Shown one piece after another: positions 1 to 7,877 of a DNA stretch of 64,000 nucleotides. The translations under genes and the position numbers were made by a program. The notes beneath the pieces were generated by a model, which was given only the letters and a program-made list of their open reading frames with translations, did not search any database and had not been told where the DNA came from. Source of the DNA: CAYJLF01 sp964371055. Its GTDB lineage: Bacteria > Eisenbacteria > RBG-16-71-46 > CAIMUX01. How positions within the stretch are numbered: the stretch's first letter is position 1; each line of letters starts with the position of its first letter. The DNA is taken from positions 186,001 through 250,000 of the forward strand of contig CAYJLF010000003.1 of NCBI GenBank assembly GCA_964371055.1, read 5' to 3'.

Positions 1-1273
1 GGCGCGCCCGATCGGCTTCGAAGCGAGCCGCGCGCACCTGGGCCGAGGCGGCTCCGCCGTCCCAGACCGGGTAGGAAACGTTGAGCGCCACTTCCCATCC
101 GTTCGTATTGATCTCGTCGGCCGGCGACCCGTCCAGCTTCACGCGCCCCCGCCCGGCCGCGTAGCTCGCCTTGAGATCGCCGGCGAGGCCGTGCTCCGAC
201 GCGGCGAACTCGGCCGATCGCCTCGCCTTGGCATACGCCGCCTCCGCCTGGAGGACTTCACGGCTCGCTTCGCGATTCTCCCGCAGGCGCTCGATCTCCG
301 CGGCGGGTATCTGGTCCGGCGGCTCCGGTTCCACCAGGTTGACCGCCTCGAGCGGCTCTTCCTCGAGCAGGAGGGCGAGGCGCCGCTCGATCTCGGCCCG
401 CGCCGAGCCGCCCTCGCGCAGCGTCAGTTCCGCCTCCAGTCGTTTCGACGAGGACGAAAGCCAGCTCTCCTCGGAAATGACGCCGTCCTGCCACTTGACC
501 GAGTCGACCGCCGCGAGGAGTCGGGCTTCCTCCAACCGGTCCGAGGTCTCCTCCTCCTTCAGCCGGGCCTGCATCAGGCCGAGAAAGGCCTCCGTCACTT
601 CGTGCGACAGCAGCATCTCTTCCCGGCCCAGGCGCAACCGCGCGAGCGCCAGGTCATCTCTCCGATCGGCGAGATCCTGCCGCTTGGCCGAACGGCGGAG
701 GAGCGGTTGCTCGAGGTTGAAGCTGAAGTAGCCCTGCCGCGTCGTCTCGTCGAGGAAGGCGCCCGGCGCGGCGGACGGATCCGTGTCGGGGTAGCGGTTG
801 TCATTGGCGGTCAGGTTGGCCCGGACGTCGAGGGTTCCGCCCGTGATGAGGCTCTGCTCCAGGCGGATGAAGGAGACGAGGTCGAGTCCCCGGGTCTTGT
901 ACAATCGCTTGCGGGAGGATCCACCGAAGAAGCGGTACGACTCGTCGACGTTGTAGGCCGGCAGCGATCCGTTGATGGAGATCGAGGGAACGTAGAAGTT
1001 GATCCGTTCGGCCTCGTAGAGGTCGTTCGCCACCTCGACGTCCCCCCGGATGATGGCTCCGCGGGAGGTCCGCGCCAGGGCTCGCTCGATCGCCTGCGTC
1101 AGCGTGATGCTGTCGGCGGCGACGGCGGTGACGGCGGCGGTCCCGAGGCAGGCGATCGCGATCGTGATCCGGACGGACGGCCGGACGGCCGGAGCGGCGC
1201 GTCGGACGCCGTATCCCGCGCGCACCGTGGACGGCCGGAACTGATGGCGCGTCTCTGATCCCCGAGTGGGCAC
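1..1273 (-). CDS. TolC-family outer membrane efflux protein (C-terminus off window)
   Basis: Outer-membrane channel of a tripartite exporter, by family. The reverse strand reads open from a GTG at 1273 to the left edge (424 codons), so the end is missing. The GTG has a GGAGG six bases upstream and lies 17 bp after the permease stop; the overlapping ATG two bases upstream is in a frame that soon stops. A basic N-terminus leads into a hydrophobic stretch ending in AVTAVAA near residue 53, a likely signal peptide. The mature part begins SITLTQAIERAL, the usual opening of OEP-type proteins. Long amphipathic helices follow (around residues 150-280 and 300-360), then a second strand-rich section (WEVALNVSYPVWDGG) typical of the second OEP repeat. 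It is the last visible gene of an adaptor-permease-channel operon. The exported substrate is unknown. Confidence 0.9.
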   Translation of the reverse strand, partial: MPTRGSETRHQFRPSTVRAGYGVRRAAPAVRPSVRITIAIACLGTAAVTAVAADSITLTQAIERALARTSRGAIIRGDVEVANDLYEAERINFYVPSISINGSLPAYNVDESYRFFGGSSRKRLYKTRGLDLVSFIRLEQSLITGGTLDVRANLTANDNRYPDTDPSAAPGAFLDETTRQGYFSFNLEQPLLRRSAKRQDLADRRDDLALARLRLGREEMLLSHEVTEAFLGLMQARLKEEETSDRLEEARLLAAVDSVKWQDGVISEESWLSSSSKRLEAELTLREGGSARAEIERRLALLLEEEPLEAVNLVEPEPPDQIPAAEIERLRENREASREVLQAEAAYAKARRSAEFAASEHGLAGDLKASYAAGRGRVKLDGSPADEINTNGWEVALNVSYPVWDGGAASAQVRAARFEADRAR

Positions 1274-1290
1274 ATCACACCTCCCCGCGC

Positions 1291-2601
1291 TCACTCGTAA
1301 CGGAGCGCGTCGATGACATCCAGACTGGCGGCCTGCCGGGCCGGGTAGACGCCGAAGACCAGGCCGACCAGGGTCGAGACCCCGACCGCGAGCGCGATGG
1401 CAAAGAACGAGACGACGGTCGGCCAGCCGGCGTAGTGGCTGATGATCCGGGAGAGCAGCAGGCCGACCGCCAGCCCGGCGGCGCAGCCGAGCAGGCATAT
1501 CGCCACCGCCTCGAGGAGGAACTGCCGCAGGATGTCGGTGCGCGTGGCGCCGACGGCGCGGCGCACGCCGATCTCGCGAGTCCGCTCCAGCACGGTGGCC
1601 AGCATGATGTTCATGATCCCGATGCCGCCGACCAGGAGCGAAAGCCCGGCGATCGCACCCATGACGATGTTGAACACGCGCTGCGTCTTCTGCGTCTGGC
1701 GGACGAGCGACTCGGGCACGAGAATGTCGTAGTCCGGGACGCCGCTGTGTCGGCGCTCGAGCATTCGCCCGATGAGCAGCGTCGCGGCCCGGATCTTCCG
1801 CACATCGGTCGCGGTGACGGTGATCTGGTCGATCTCGGGCGGAGGAACCTCGGTCGTCGTGGTGCGCGACTGGCTGTACCCCCCGCCGGTGGCCCGGATG
1901 CTGCTGGAGCTCTGCGCGCCGCGGTCGAACTTCTTCACCGCGGTCGTGAAGGGGATGTAGACGTCCTCGTTGAGGTTCGTGAGCTCGAGCCCCTCGACCT
2001 TGCCCCGGCCGATGTACTGGTCGGCCATGACGCCGACGACGACGAAGTCCAGCTCGCCGATCCGCACCCGTTCACCGAGCGGAGGATCGAAGGCGAAGAG
2101 AGCACGCTTCGCCTTGGCCCCCAGGACGCAGACCTGGCTGTAGTCCCTCAGATCGAGCGGAGAGAGAAAACGTCCACTCTCGACGGCGATGGCCGAGGAG
2201 AGCGCGTACTCCGGAAAGGTCGAGACGACGCGGACCGGGGCTTCGTGCGATCCCCGGCGGATCGTGGCCACCGGCTCGAAACGCTGCGGAATCGCTCGCA
2301 CCACGAGGTCGGTGAACGCGGCGATGTTCTCGCTGTCGGCGCGACTGAGACCGGCGGACCGGCGGAAGGTCTCGGCGTCTCCGGTGGCCGGATCGGGCGG
2401 CCGAGCGCGGACGATGATGTTGTTCACGCCGAGCGCGGCGATCTGCCGCAAGGCCTCCCGCTTAGCTCCTTCCCCGATGGAGAGCATCGAGATGACCGCT
2501 GCGACGCCGAAGATCACTCCCAGCATCGTGAGCGAGGTGCGCAACTTGTGTGCGCCGAGCGACTCGACCGAGAGACGGAGGATGGAGACAGGGTCGATCA
2601 T
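1291..2601 (-). CDS. MacB-type ABC transporter permease (MacB_PCD + FtsX), no ATPase domain
   Basis: Inner-membrane permease of a MacAB-like system. In this family it uses ATP-driven conformational change to push substrate through the periplasmic adaptor into TolC. The 436-residue protein has one TM helix near residues 18-40 (TSLTMLGVIFGVAAVISML), a periplasmic MacB_PCD domain to about residue 300, and a C-terminal FtsX domain with three TM helices and the motif REIGVRRAVGATRTDILRQF. It ends in a typical LDVIDALRYE tail. Unlike E. coli MacB there is no N-terminal ATPase domain, so the ATPase must be a separate gene. None is seen in the window, and it may lie past the left edge. The start overlaps the adaptor stop by 4 bp (ATGA), which implies translational coupling. 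Confidence 0.93.
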   Translation of the reverse strand: MIDPVSILRLSVESLGAHKLRTSLTMLGVIFGVAAVISMLSIGEGAKREALRQIAALGVNNIIVRARPPDPATGDAETFRRSAGLSRADSENIAAFTDLVVRAIPQRFEPVATIRRGSHEAPVRVVSTFPEYALSSAIAVESGRFLSPLDLRDYSQVCVLGAKAKRALFAFDPPLGERVRIGELDFVVVGVMADQYIGRGKVEGLELTNLNEDVYIPFTTAVKKFDRGAQSSSSIRATGGGYSQSRTTTTEVPPPEIDQITVTATDVRKIRAATLLIGRMLERRHSGVPDYDILVPESLVRQTQKTQRVFNIVMGAIAGLSLLVGGIGIMNIMLATVLERTREIGVRRAVGATRTDILRQFLLEAVAICLLGCAAGLAVGLLLSRIISHYAGWPTVVSFFAIALAVGVSTLVGLVFGVYPARQAASLDVIDALRYE

Positions 2602-3854
2602 CCCCGGCTCCGGCGCCGCTCCCCGGTCGGGCCCTGACTCGGAGGAGTCCGGCCGCGGTTCAACTCCGGTTCGGTGGCGCGGTCGCGGGCCGGCTCTTCT
2701 TTCGCGCTGGCGGGATCGACCAAGAGGACGGTGTCGCCCTCCTTGAGGCCGGCGACGATCTCGATCTCGCGGTCATTGCGGCGTCCCGGCGTGATCTCGC
2801 GCGTGCGCTGGTTCGCCAGGAAGACGACCGGCTTCCCTTCGACCTCGAAGATGGCCTCGAGGGGTATCGAGAGAACATCGGGGATCCGTTCCACGATCAC
2901 GCGCGCGGAGGCCGACATGCCGGGCTTGATCCGCGCATCGTGGTCCAGCACGGCGACCTCGACATCGAAGACATTGATCCGGGACGACTCGTCCTTGCGC
3001 CGGGCGAGCGTCCCCTTGCGCACGACCGTGCCCCGAAACGTGGTGTCGGCGATGGCATCGAGGGAGACCTCGACCTCCTGTTCCAACTGCACCTGCGCGG
3101 CGTCCACCTCCGAGACCGTGGCCTTGACGATCATCTCCGCCAGGTCAGGCAGGTTGATCAACCCCTGGCCCGGCCAGGGAGAGTCCCCCTCCTGCACCTT
3201 GCCCATCGAACTCCCCTTCCAGATGTCGAGGTAGACGACCATCCCGGGAATCGGCGCCGTGAGGGTCATCTGCTCCAATTCCTTGCGCGCGGTCGCCACC
3301 TTGTCCCTCGCGCGCTGAACCTCGAGTTGCGCCTTCTGCAGGTCGGCGCGGATCTGCTCGAGCGCCGCCTTCGCGCGCAATTCCGCCAGTTCCAGTTGCA
3401 GCTTCGCCTCGTCGGCCACCTTGGGCGCGTCGTGTTTCCGCTCGTCGTAGTTCCGCTCCGCCTGGCGCAGCTCCAGCCCGAGTTCCTTGTCCCGGATCGC
3501 CAGTTCCTGCTCGGCCCGCTGCAGGGAGGTCTCCGCGATCTTGAGCTGGGATTCCTGGTCCACGAGGTCCTGCTGCTGCAGGGTCGAGTCGAAGCGGAGG
3601 ACCGGATCTCCCGCCTGCACCATCGACCCTTCCGGAGCCATCCAGGTGATCTGGATATTGCGGATCCGTGGGGCGGTGATGGTGTGGGCCCGCTTCGCGT
3701 CGATCTGTCCGGTCAGCGCGAGGGAGATCACCAGCGCCTGCCTCCGCACTTCGATCCGGGGCATCGACTCGGGCTTTGCCAGGAGTCGGTCCACCATGTA
3801 GATACCGCCACCGAGGGCGGCAATGGCGACGAGCACGAAGAGAGCCTTGCGCAT
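2598..3854 (-). CDS. HlyD/MacA-family periplasmic adaptor subunit
   Basis: Membrane-fusion protein linking the permease encoded at 1291-2601 to the TolC-like channel. The 418 residues start with an anchoring hydrophobic helix (residues 4-22), then a first half-lipoyl segment. A long, charged alpha-helical hairpin covers about residues 85-205 (rich in E, Q, R, K and L), followed by the second lipoyl half (PIPGMVVYLDIWKG) and beta-barrel/MP domains (KPGMSASARVIVERIPDVLSI). The tail after about residue 385 is basic and proline-rich (EEPARDRATEPE) and probably disordered. It is the first gene of the operon. Upstream lie 457 bp shared with the divergent heat-shock gene, carrying TGAAAC palindromic sites (4004-4018) that could be an operator. 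Confidence 0.92.
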   Translation of the reverse strand: MRKALFVLVAIAALGGGIYMVDRLLAKPESMPRIEVRRQALVISLALTGQIDAKRAHTITAPRIRNIQITWMAPEGSMVQAGDPVLRFDSTLQQQDLVDQESQLKIAETSLQRAEQELAIRDKELGLELRQAERNYDERKHDAPKVADEAKLQLELAELRAKAALEQIRADLQKAQLEVQRARDKVATARKELEQMTLTAPIPGMVVYLDIWKGSSMGKVQEGDSPWPGQGLINLPDLAEMIVKATVSEVDAAQVQLEQEVEVSLDAIADTTFRGTVVRKGTLARRKDESSRINVFDVEVAVLDHDARIKPGMSASARVIVERIPDVLSIPLEAIFEVEGKPVVFLANQRTREITPGRRNDREIEIVAGLKEGDTVLLVDPASAKEEPARDRATEPELNRGRTPPSQGPTGERRRSRG

Positions 3855-4003
3855 GAGATCTGTCGTCTCCCGGAAGCTCTAGGGGGCGGACATCCTGGTT
3901 CGGATGCTAACACGCTCCGAGGCCTCGTGAGCGGATCGGAGACCAGGGGCCGTCTGCTCCCAAAGGCAACCTATCGTTCGCTCGAAGAGCGCCGCCCGCC
4001 GTC

Positions 4004-4018
4004 GTTTCACTTTGAAAC
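4004..4018. promoter_or_regulatory. Putative operator: GTTTCA-ctt-TGAAAC palindrome upstream of the efflux operon
   Basis: Perfect 6-bp inverted repeat with a 3-bp centre, 150 bp upstream of the adaptor start. A further TGAAAC half-site lies at 4066-4071, 53 bp (about five helical turns) from the TGAAAC at 4013. TetR- or MarR-type repressors of efflux operons often bind such palindromes, but no regulator gene is adjacent. The 3855-4311 intergenic region otherwise holds only the AT-rich patch listed separately and no gene. Confidence 0.35.
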
Positions 4019-4145
4019 AGATCGGTGCATGCTGACGCGGCCTTGGACGCAAGACTGATTCGAAATGAAACGCCTCGTCGCTGGCGAACTGGTTGCCTCG
4101 GCCTGGCAGAGAGGCAGGACCGTTCCCTGCGTGGTCGTCGGGTCT

Positions 4146-4223
4146 GTATATCTCTATATTTGACAGTCTATTATATGATTATTCGCCGTGGCCTGGCCGG
4201 TCTGGCACGTTGAATGCATTCAA
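4146..4223 (+). promoter_or_regulatory. AT-rich promoter-like patch and TTGAATGCATTCAA palindrome before hsp20
   Basis: Positions 4146-4183 form an abrupt AT-rich island in GC-rich DNA. It contains TTGACA at 4160-4165 and TATGAT at 4174-4179, which are too close together to act as one standard -35/-10 pair. A perfect 14-bp palindrome (TTGAATG/CATTCAA) lies at 4210-4223 in the presumed 5' leader of the small heat-shock gene. A short GGGGC...GCCCC hairpin (4240-4259) follows. A CIRCE element was looked for and not seen. Confidence 0.4.
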
Positions 4224-4311
4224 GAGAACTGAACATGACGGGGCCGAGAGAGAAGCCCCAGACCCCAACCAGAACGACCGGAAGAAAGACGCAGAGAAGG
4301 AGGAATTCACC

Positions 4312-4758
4312 ATGACGCTCGTTCGCTGGCAGCCTAAGTCCATGGTACGCAGCAACGCTCGCACCCCGATCGACACCGAGTTCGACCGCCTCTTCGACTG
4401 GGCCTTCGGGACCGACCGCGGGGTGGCCCGCCCGATGGTCCCGGCAATGGATGTCGTCGAAGAGGAGTCCCGCTACCTCCTCCGGGCCGACCTGCCCGGC
4501 ATGACCAAGGAAGACCTGCAGATCACCTTCCAGGATGGTGTCCTCACCATCGAGGGGGAGCGCAAGCAGGAGACGAAGTCGGAGAACAGCCGGACCTACT
4601 GCCGGGAGCGGTTCGAAGGGAGGTTCGCCCGTAACCTCCGCCTCCCCGACAACGTGGAGGTGGAGCAGATCCAGGCGACCATGAAAGACGGGGTGCTCGA
4701 GCTGGTCCTTCCCTTCACCCCCGAAGCGCAGCCGAAGAAGATCGAGGTGAAGGGCTGA
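4312..4758 (+). CDS. Small heat-shock protein, Hsp20/alpha-crystallin family
   Basis: ATP-independent holdase that binds unfolding proteins in the cytoplasm. The ATG at 4312 follows a strong AAGGAGG eight bases upstream, and the 148-residue product has the usual family length. The alpha-crystallin domain runs from about residue 42 (VPAMDVVEEESRYLLRADLPG) to about residue 140. It ends in the family hallmark A-x-M-x-DGVLELVLP and a short KKIEVKG tail. The longer in-frame opening back to 4093 has no Shine-Dalgarno and no family match, so it is rejected. The AT-rich region and palindrome upstream suggest regulated transcription. A hairpin terminator follows at 4785-4814, so the gene is probably monocistronic. 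Confidence 0.95.
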   Translation: MTLVRWQPKSMVRSNARTPIDTEFDRLFDWAFGTDRGVARPMVPAMDVVEEESRYLLRADLPGMTKEDLQITFQDGVLTIEGERKQETKSENSRTYCRERFEGRFARNLRLPDNVEVEQIQATMKDGVLELVLPFTPEAQPKKIEVKG

Positions 4759-4784
4759 TCGGGATCTTCTGACCGCGCTCTTCC

Positions 4785-4814
4785 GGCCGGGCTCCCGCTG
4801 GGGGCCCGGCCGTT
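4785..4814 (+). terminator. Hairpin terminator after hsp20
   Basis: GGCCGGGC (4785-4792) pairs perfectly with GCCCGGCC (4804-4811) across an 11-base loop. Only a short GTT follows, so it is a hairpin with a weak T-tract. Confidence 0.6.
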
Positions 4815-4840
4815 CTGCCTCCGGCGGAGTCTCCCAAACC

Positions 4841-4887
4841 ATTTTGCCCCTTGATCTTGCTGCGTCCCTAAGTCTCTGTGGCAAAAT
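4841..4887. promoter_or_regulatory. Inverted repeat ATTTTGCC...GGCAAAAT, possible operator
   Basis: Perfect 8-bp inverted repeat (4841-4848 and 4880-4887) separated by 31 bp. It ends 9 bp upstream of the -35 box of the promoter at 4897. The position suits a regulator site, or DNA looping by a dimer; no cognate regulator is known. Confidence 0.35.
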
Positions 4888-4896
4888 CAGCAAACC

Positions 4897-4926
4897 TTGA
4901 CGGGCGTCCTCGGGCCGTGCTATGCT
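4897..4926 (+). promoter_or_regulatory. Sigma70-like promoter for the secreted protein at 5202
   Basis: TTGACG (4897-4902), an 18-bp spacer and TATGCT (4921-4926), followed by a run of T. Predicted transcription starts near 4933, leaving a leader of about 270 nt before the ATG at 5202. The leader contains nested hairpins, including GAGCAA/TTGCTC (5090-5095 with 5119-5124) enclosing CTGCA/TGCAG. Confidence 0.6.
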
Positions 4927-5201
4927 TTTTCAGGGTTTGATCCAAGGGGTTGGATTCCTCTTTCTCCGTCCAGACACCTCAGCGGGGCGGAACGGGAAGC
5001 GGGAGACGCCTCTCCTGATCGGCCTCAAGTCCGGAGCGGTTCTACGGAGTTGCCCACGTGGCCGCGAGGCCCCTCGGGGCGGCACTCATGAGCAAACCGG
5101 GCTGCATCGGTGGTGCAGTTGCTCGAGAAGCTTGCACTGCCAGTTTAGTCGGTCCAGTCGTCTCTCGAGCGCTCGGGAGGCACAAAGGAGGATTCATCAA
5201 C

Positions 5202-6218
5202 ATGCGTCGTTTGCTAGTGGTCGCTCTCCTTCTCATCGCGGCGCCGGTCATGGCGGCCAACCTCGGCACGATCGCCGGCGACAAGCCGGAAGGCGTGATC
5301 TATGAGGGTGGCGGTCGCGTCGGTGGTGACAACATCGGCAGCGCGGTCGCGATCGGTTCGCTTCCTTATTACGATGGCGGCAGCACCTGCGGATTCGTCA
5401 ACGACTACGACGCCGTCTGTCCGTACACCGGCTCCACCTCCCCCGACGTCGTGTACAGCTACACGCCGGGTGCGGCGGTTTCCGTCACCATCGATCTCTG
5501 CGCGTCCATGTATGACACGAAGGTCTACGTGTTCCAGGGTGATCCCAGCGTTCTGCTCGCCTGCAACGACGACGCCGGTTGCGGCTACAGTGGTTGGCAG
5601 TCGAAGATCGAGAACCTGACCCTGACCCCGGGCTACACCTACTACGTCGTTATCGACGGCTACGGTGGAGCTTGCGGCGACTACACCCTCGGCATCGAAG
5701 CCTTCGAGCCGTGCGTGGTCGAGTGCCCGGCTGGCGCCCAGATCGAGGGCGAGCCTCCGTGCGTCGACAACTACTACGATACCTACAACGGCGGCTGCAA
5801 CAGCGCTGGCTGGACCGAGGTCCTTGGCCAGAGCAACAACTGCGCGGTCGTTTGCGGGAAGAGCTGCACCTATCTGTATCAGGGCAGCAGCTACCGTGAC
5901 ACTGACTGGTACACCATGAACGCGGTGGGCGGCCCGGTCACGGCGACCGTCGAGGCCGAGTTCCCGGTTCAGTTCATCCTCATCTGGGGCGCGGACTGCA
6001 ACAACCTGCAGTACGAGATCGGTTCCACCGGTCCGTGCACGCCGCTTGCGCTGAACTACAACTTCGTCGCCGGCGCTGAGTTCTGGGTTTGGGTCGGCGC
6101 GTCGGTGTTCTCGGGCATCCCCGAGAGCGACTACACGTACGAGGTCTGTGGGATCATCGGCGGCGGTACGCCGGTCGAGGAGACCACTTGGGGCGCGATC
6201 AAGAACAGCTACAAGTAG
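5202..6218 (+). CDS. Secreted PPC-like beta-sandwich protein, function unknown
   Basis: Exported protein of 338 residues. The ATG at 5202 follows AAAGGAGGA and starts a clear signal peptide (residues 1-18, ending APVMA). An in-frame ATG at 5058 would bury this signal and is rejected. Two cysteine-rich beta-sandwich units can be seen. The first (about 45-160) has the pattern seen in pre-peptidase C-terminal (PPC) domains: PDVVYSYTP, DTKVYVFQG, CNDDAGCG and YYVVIDGYGG. The second (about 170-320) shows a weaker version (YRDTDWYTM, YEVCGI). There is no catalytic domain, so it is probably a cell-surface or extracellular binding or structural protein. The strong ribosome-binding site, good promoter, long structured leader and strong terminator suggest high expression. 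Confidence 0.85.
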   Translation: MRRLLVVALLLIAAPVMAANLGTIAGDKPEGVIYEGGGRVGGDNIGSAVAIGSLPYYDGGSTCGFVNDYDAVCPYTGSTSPDVVYSYTPGAAVSVTIDLCASMYDTKVYVFQGDPSVLLACNDDAGCGYSGWQSKIENLTLTPGYTYYVVIDGYGGACGDYTLGIEAFEPCVVECPAGAQIEGEPPCVDNYYDTYNGGCNSAGWTEVLGQSNNCAVVCGKSCTYLYQGSSYRDTDWYTMNAVGGPVTATVEAEFPVQFILIWGADCNNLQYEIGSTGPCTPLALNYNFVAGAEFWVWVGASVFSGIPESDYTYEVCGIIGGGTPVEETTWGAIKNSYK

Positions 6219-6241
6219 TTTTAAGCTGAACGCTTGAATGC

Positions 6242-6276
6242 CGAAGGGCCGGGGTTCTCCCCGGCCCTCGGTGTTT
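6242..6276 (+). terminator. Strong rho-independent terminator
   Basis: AGGGCCGGGG (6245-6254), TTCT loop, CCCCGGCCCT (6259-6268), then GTGTTT. It is 24 bp downstream of the secreted-protein stop. Confidence 0.85.
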
Positions 6277-6370
6277 AACCCGGATCCGCGTTGACCGTCC
6301 GTGGGGCGCGGAGTCTAATGGTCAAAGGTGGCAAAGGTGGCGTCGAACTGTAGCGGCATCGGGAGGTCGG

Positions 6371-6877
6371 ATGTCCGGATGGAGTCTGGGACGCTGGTTG
6401 CTCAGGCGAGCGGCGATCCCCTTGGCGTTGGGCGCGTCGCTCGCCGGGTCCGACGGATATGGCTTCGAGCCTGCCGGCTGGGGGCCACAGGTCGGGGTGT
6501 CAGATGATCCCGAGCAGTTCGTGGTCGGTCTGCACGTTGACCTCTACCCGATCGCCGAGGGGGTCCGCTTCGTGCCGAATGTCGATGTCGGCTTCGGCGA
6601 CGATCTCTTCCTCGCGACGGTAAACACAGATGTCCTCTACGCCTTGCCGATTCCGATCGAGGGCGAGATGCTCGTCGGCGGCTCGATCGGCCTGGTGCTT
6701 CGTGACCCGACAAGGGATGCTCCGGGGCGCCGGTCCGAGACCGATGTCGGCGTGGTGGGTCTGGTCGGCTACGTCTTCCCGGCGGCACCCGTGCGCGCCG
6801 AGGTCCGGTTCGGGTTTAGTCATGCCTATCCCGATCTGAAGGTAGCGATCGGGTACACCCTTCCGTTCCGGGACTGA
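6371..6877 (+). CDS. Small outer-membrane beta-barrel-like protein, unknown function
   Basis: Protein of 168 residues with an ATG six bases after GGGAGG. The N-terminus (residues 1-31) is basic then hydrophobic (AAIPLALGASLAGS), compatible with a signal peptide. The rest is a series of alternating-pattern strands with Gly/Asp turns: VVGLHVDLYPI, VRFVPNVDVGFG, LFLATVNTDVLYALPI, GEMLVGGSIGLVL, VGLVGYVFP, RAEVRFGFSH and KVAIGYTLPFRD. The C-terminal aromatic-rich strand is what outer-membrane beta-barrels of the OmpW/OmpX size class use for assembly. No family name is recognised. It lies four bases before the BtpA-like gene and may share its transcript. Confidence 0.7.
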   Translation: MSGWSLGRWLLRRAAIPLALGASLAGSDGYGFEPAGWGPQVGVSDDPEQFVVGLHVDLYPIAEGVRFVPNVDVGFGDDLFLATVNTDVLYALPIPIEGEMLVGGSIGLVLRDPTRDAPGRRSETDVGVVGLVGYVFPAAPVRAEVRFGFSHAYPDLKVAIGYTLPFRD

Positions 6878-6881
6878 GGCG

Positions 6882-7877
6882 ATGGTGGGCGCTTCGAAGA
6901 GACCGCGAGCCGCCGGTTCGGCGGGCCCGGCGCGACGGATTCCCCCGGCTGGAGATCCGCCGCCGCTGGACGGCCGGGAGATCCCCGAAATCCCTCCGCG
7001 CATCTTCCCCTTCTCGGGACTGTTGCCTCTCATCGGGATGGTTCATCTCGCGCCGCTGCCAGGCAGCCCGCGCTTCGCGGGGGAGTTCGAGCCTGTGGTC
7101 GCGCGGGCCGTGCGCGACGCGCGACGACTCGCCGACGCGGGCTTCGATGGCATCCTGGTGGAGAACTACGGGGACCTTCCATTCCACCCACGATCGGTGC
7201 CGCCGGTCACGATCGCCGCGATGACCGCGATCCTGGCGGCATTGCGGGACGCCGTGACAGGGTCGGTCGTCTGGGGCGTCAACGTCCTTCGCAACGACGC
7301 CGCTGCGGCGCTCTCGATCGCGGCCGTCACCGGGGCCGGGTTCATTCGCGTCAATGTCCATACGGGTGCGACCGTGACCGATCAGGGGATCCTCGAGGGA
7401 AAGGCGGACGAGACGTTGCGCCTGCGGCAGGCCATCGCGCCCCAGGTTGCGATTCTGGCCGACGCCAGGGTCAAGCATGGGCGTTCGCTGACGGCGGGAT
7501 CGCTTGGGGATGAGGTTCGGGACCTGGTGGAACGGGGTTTGGCGGACGCGGTCCTGGTCACCGGTTCCCGAACCGGCTCCGCGCCGGACCTCGACGAGGT
7601 CAGAGGAGCGGTGGCGGCGGCGGACGGAGTCCCCGTCCTGGTCGCCAGCGGCGTGACGCCGGCCTCCGCGGCATCATACCTGGGGGTGGCGAACGGGCTC
7701 ATCGTGGGCACGGTGCTCAAACGGGGTGGGACGACAGCCAGCGAGATCGAACCGGCTCGCGCCGGCCGCCTGGTCGATATCGTACGAGCATTTCGGGAGT
7801 CGATCCCCGCCGAGACGAGGACGGCGACTTCCCGCCGGAGCGCTTCCAGGAGAACCAATCGTGCACGCCGACATTGA
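6882..7877 (+). CDS. BtpA/SgcQ-family TIM-barrel protein
   Basis: 331 residues. The core from about residue 48 carries the BtpA family signature (IGMVHLAPLPGSPRF), followed by features of a flavin- or phosphate-binding (beta/alpha)8 barrel: DGILVENYGD, WGVNVLRNDA, FIRVNVHTGA, ILADARVKHG, ADAVLVTGS, PVLVASGVTPAS and LIVGTVLKRGG. BtpA is known for stabilising photosystem I in cyanobacteria, but homologues are widespread in non-phototrophs with unknown substrates. Nothing else here points to photosynthesis. The first 45 residues are Pro/Ala-rich and may be over-called; the in-frame start at 6882 is kept because it follows the upstream stop by 4 bp. The 3' end overlaps the next gene by 17 bp. Confidence 0.85.
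   Translation: MVGASKRPRAAGSAGPARRIPPAGDPPPLDGREIPEIPPRIFPFSGLLPLIGMVHLAPLPGSPRFAGEFEPVVARAVRDARRLADAGFDGILVENYGDLPFHPRSVPPVTIAAMTAILAALRDAVTGSVVWGVNVLRNDAAAALSIAAVTGAGFIRVNVHTGATVTDQGILEGKADETLRLRQAIAPQVAILADARVKHGRSLTAGSLGDEVRDLVERGLADAVLVTGSRTGSAPDLDEVRGAVAAADGVPVLVASGVTPASAASYLGVANGLIVGTVLKRGGTTASEIEPARAGRLVDIVRAFRESIPAETRTATSRRSASRRTNRARRH

Noticed and set aside
4140..4310. CIRCE (HrcA) operator before hsp20
   Set aside because: The TTAGCACTC-N9-GAGTGCTAA pattern is absent.
4930..5200. Cyclic-di-GMP (GEMM) riboswitch in the leader
   Set aside because: CAAACCGGG recalls one GEMM segment, but the other conserved blocks are missing.
5058..5201. Earlier in-frame ATG for the secreted protein
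   Set aside because: It would bury the clear signal peptide starting at 5202, which has the AAAGGAGG ribosome-binding site.
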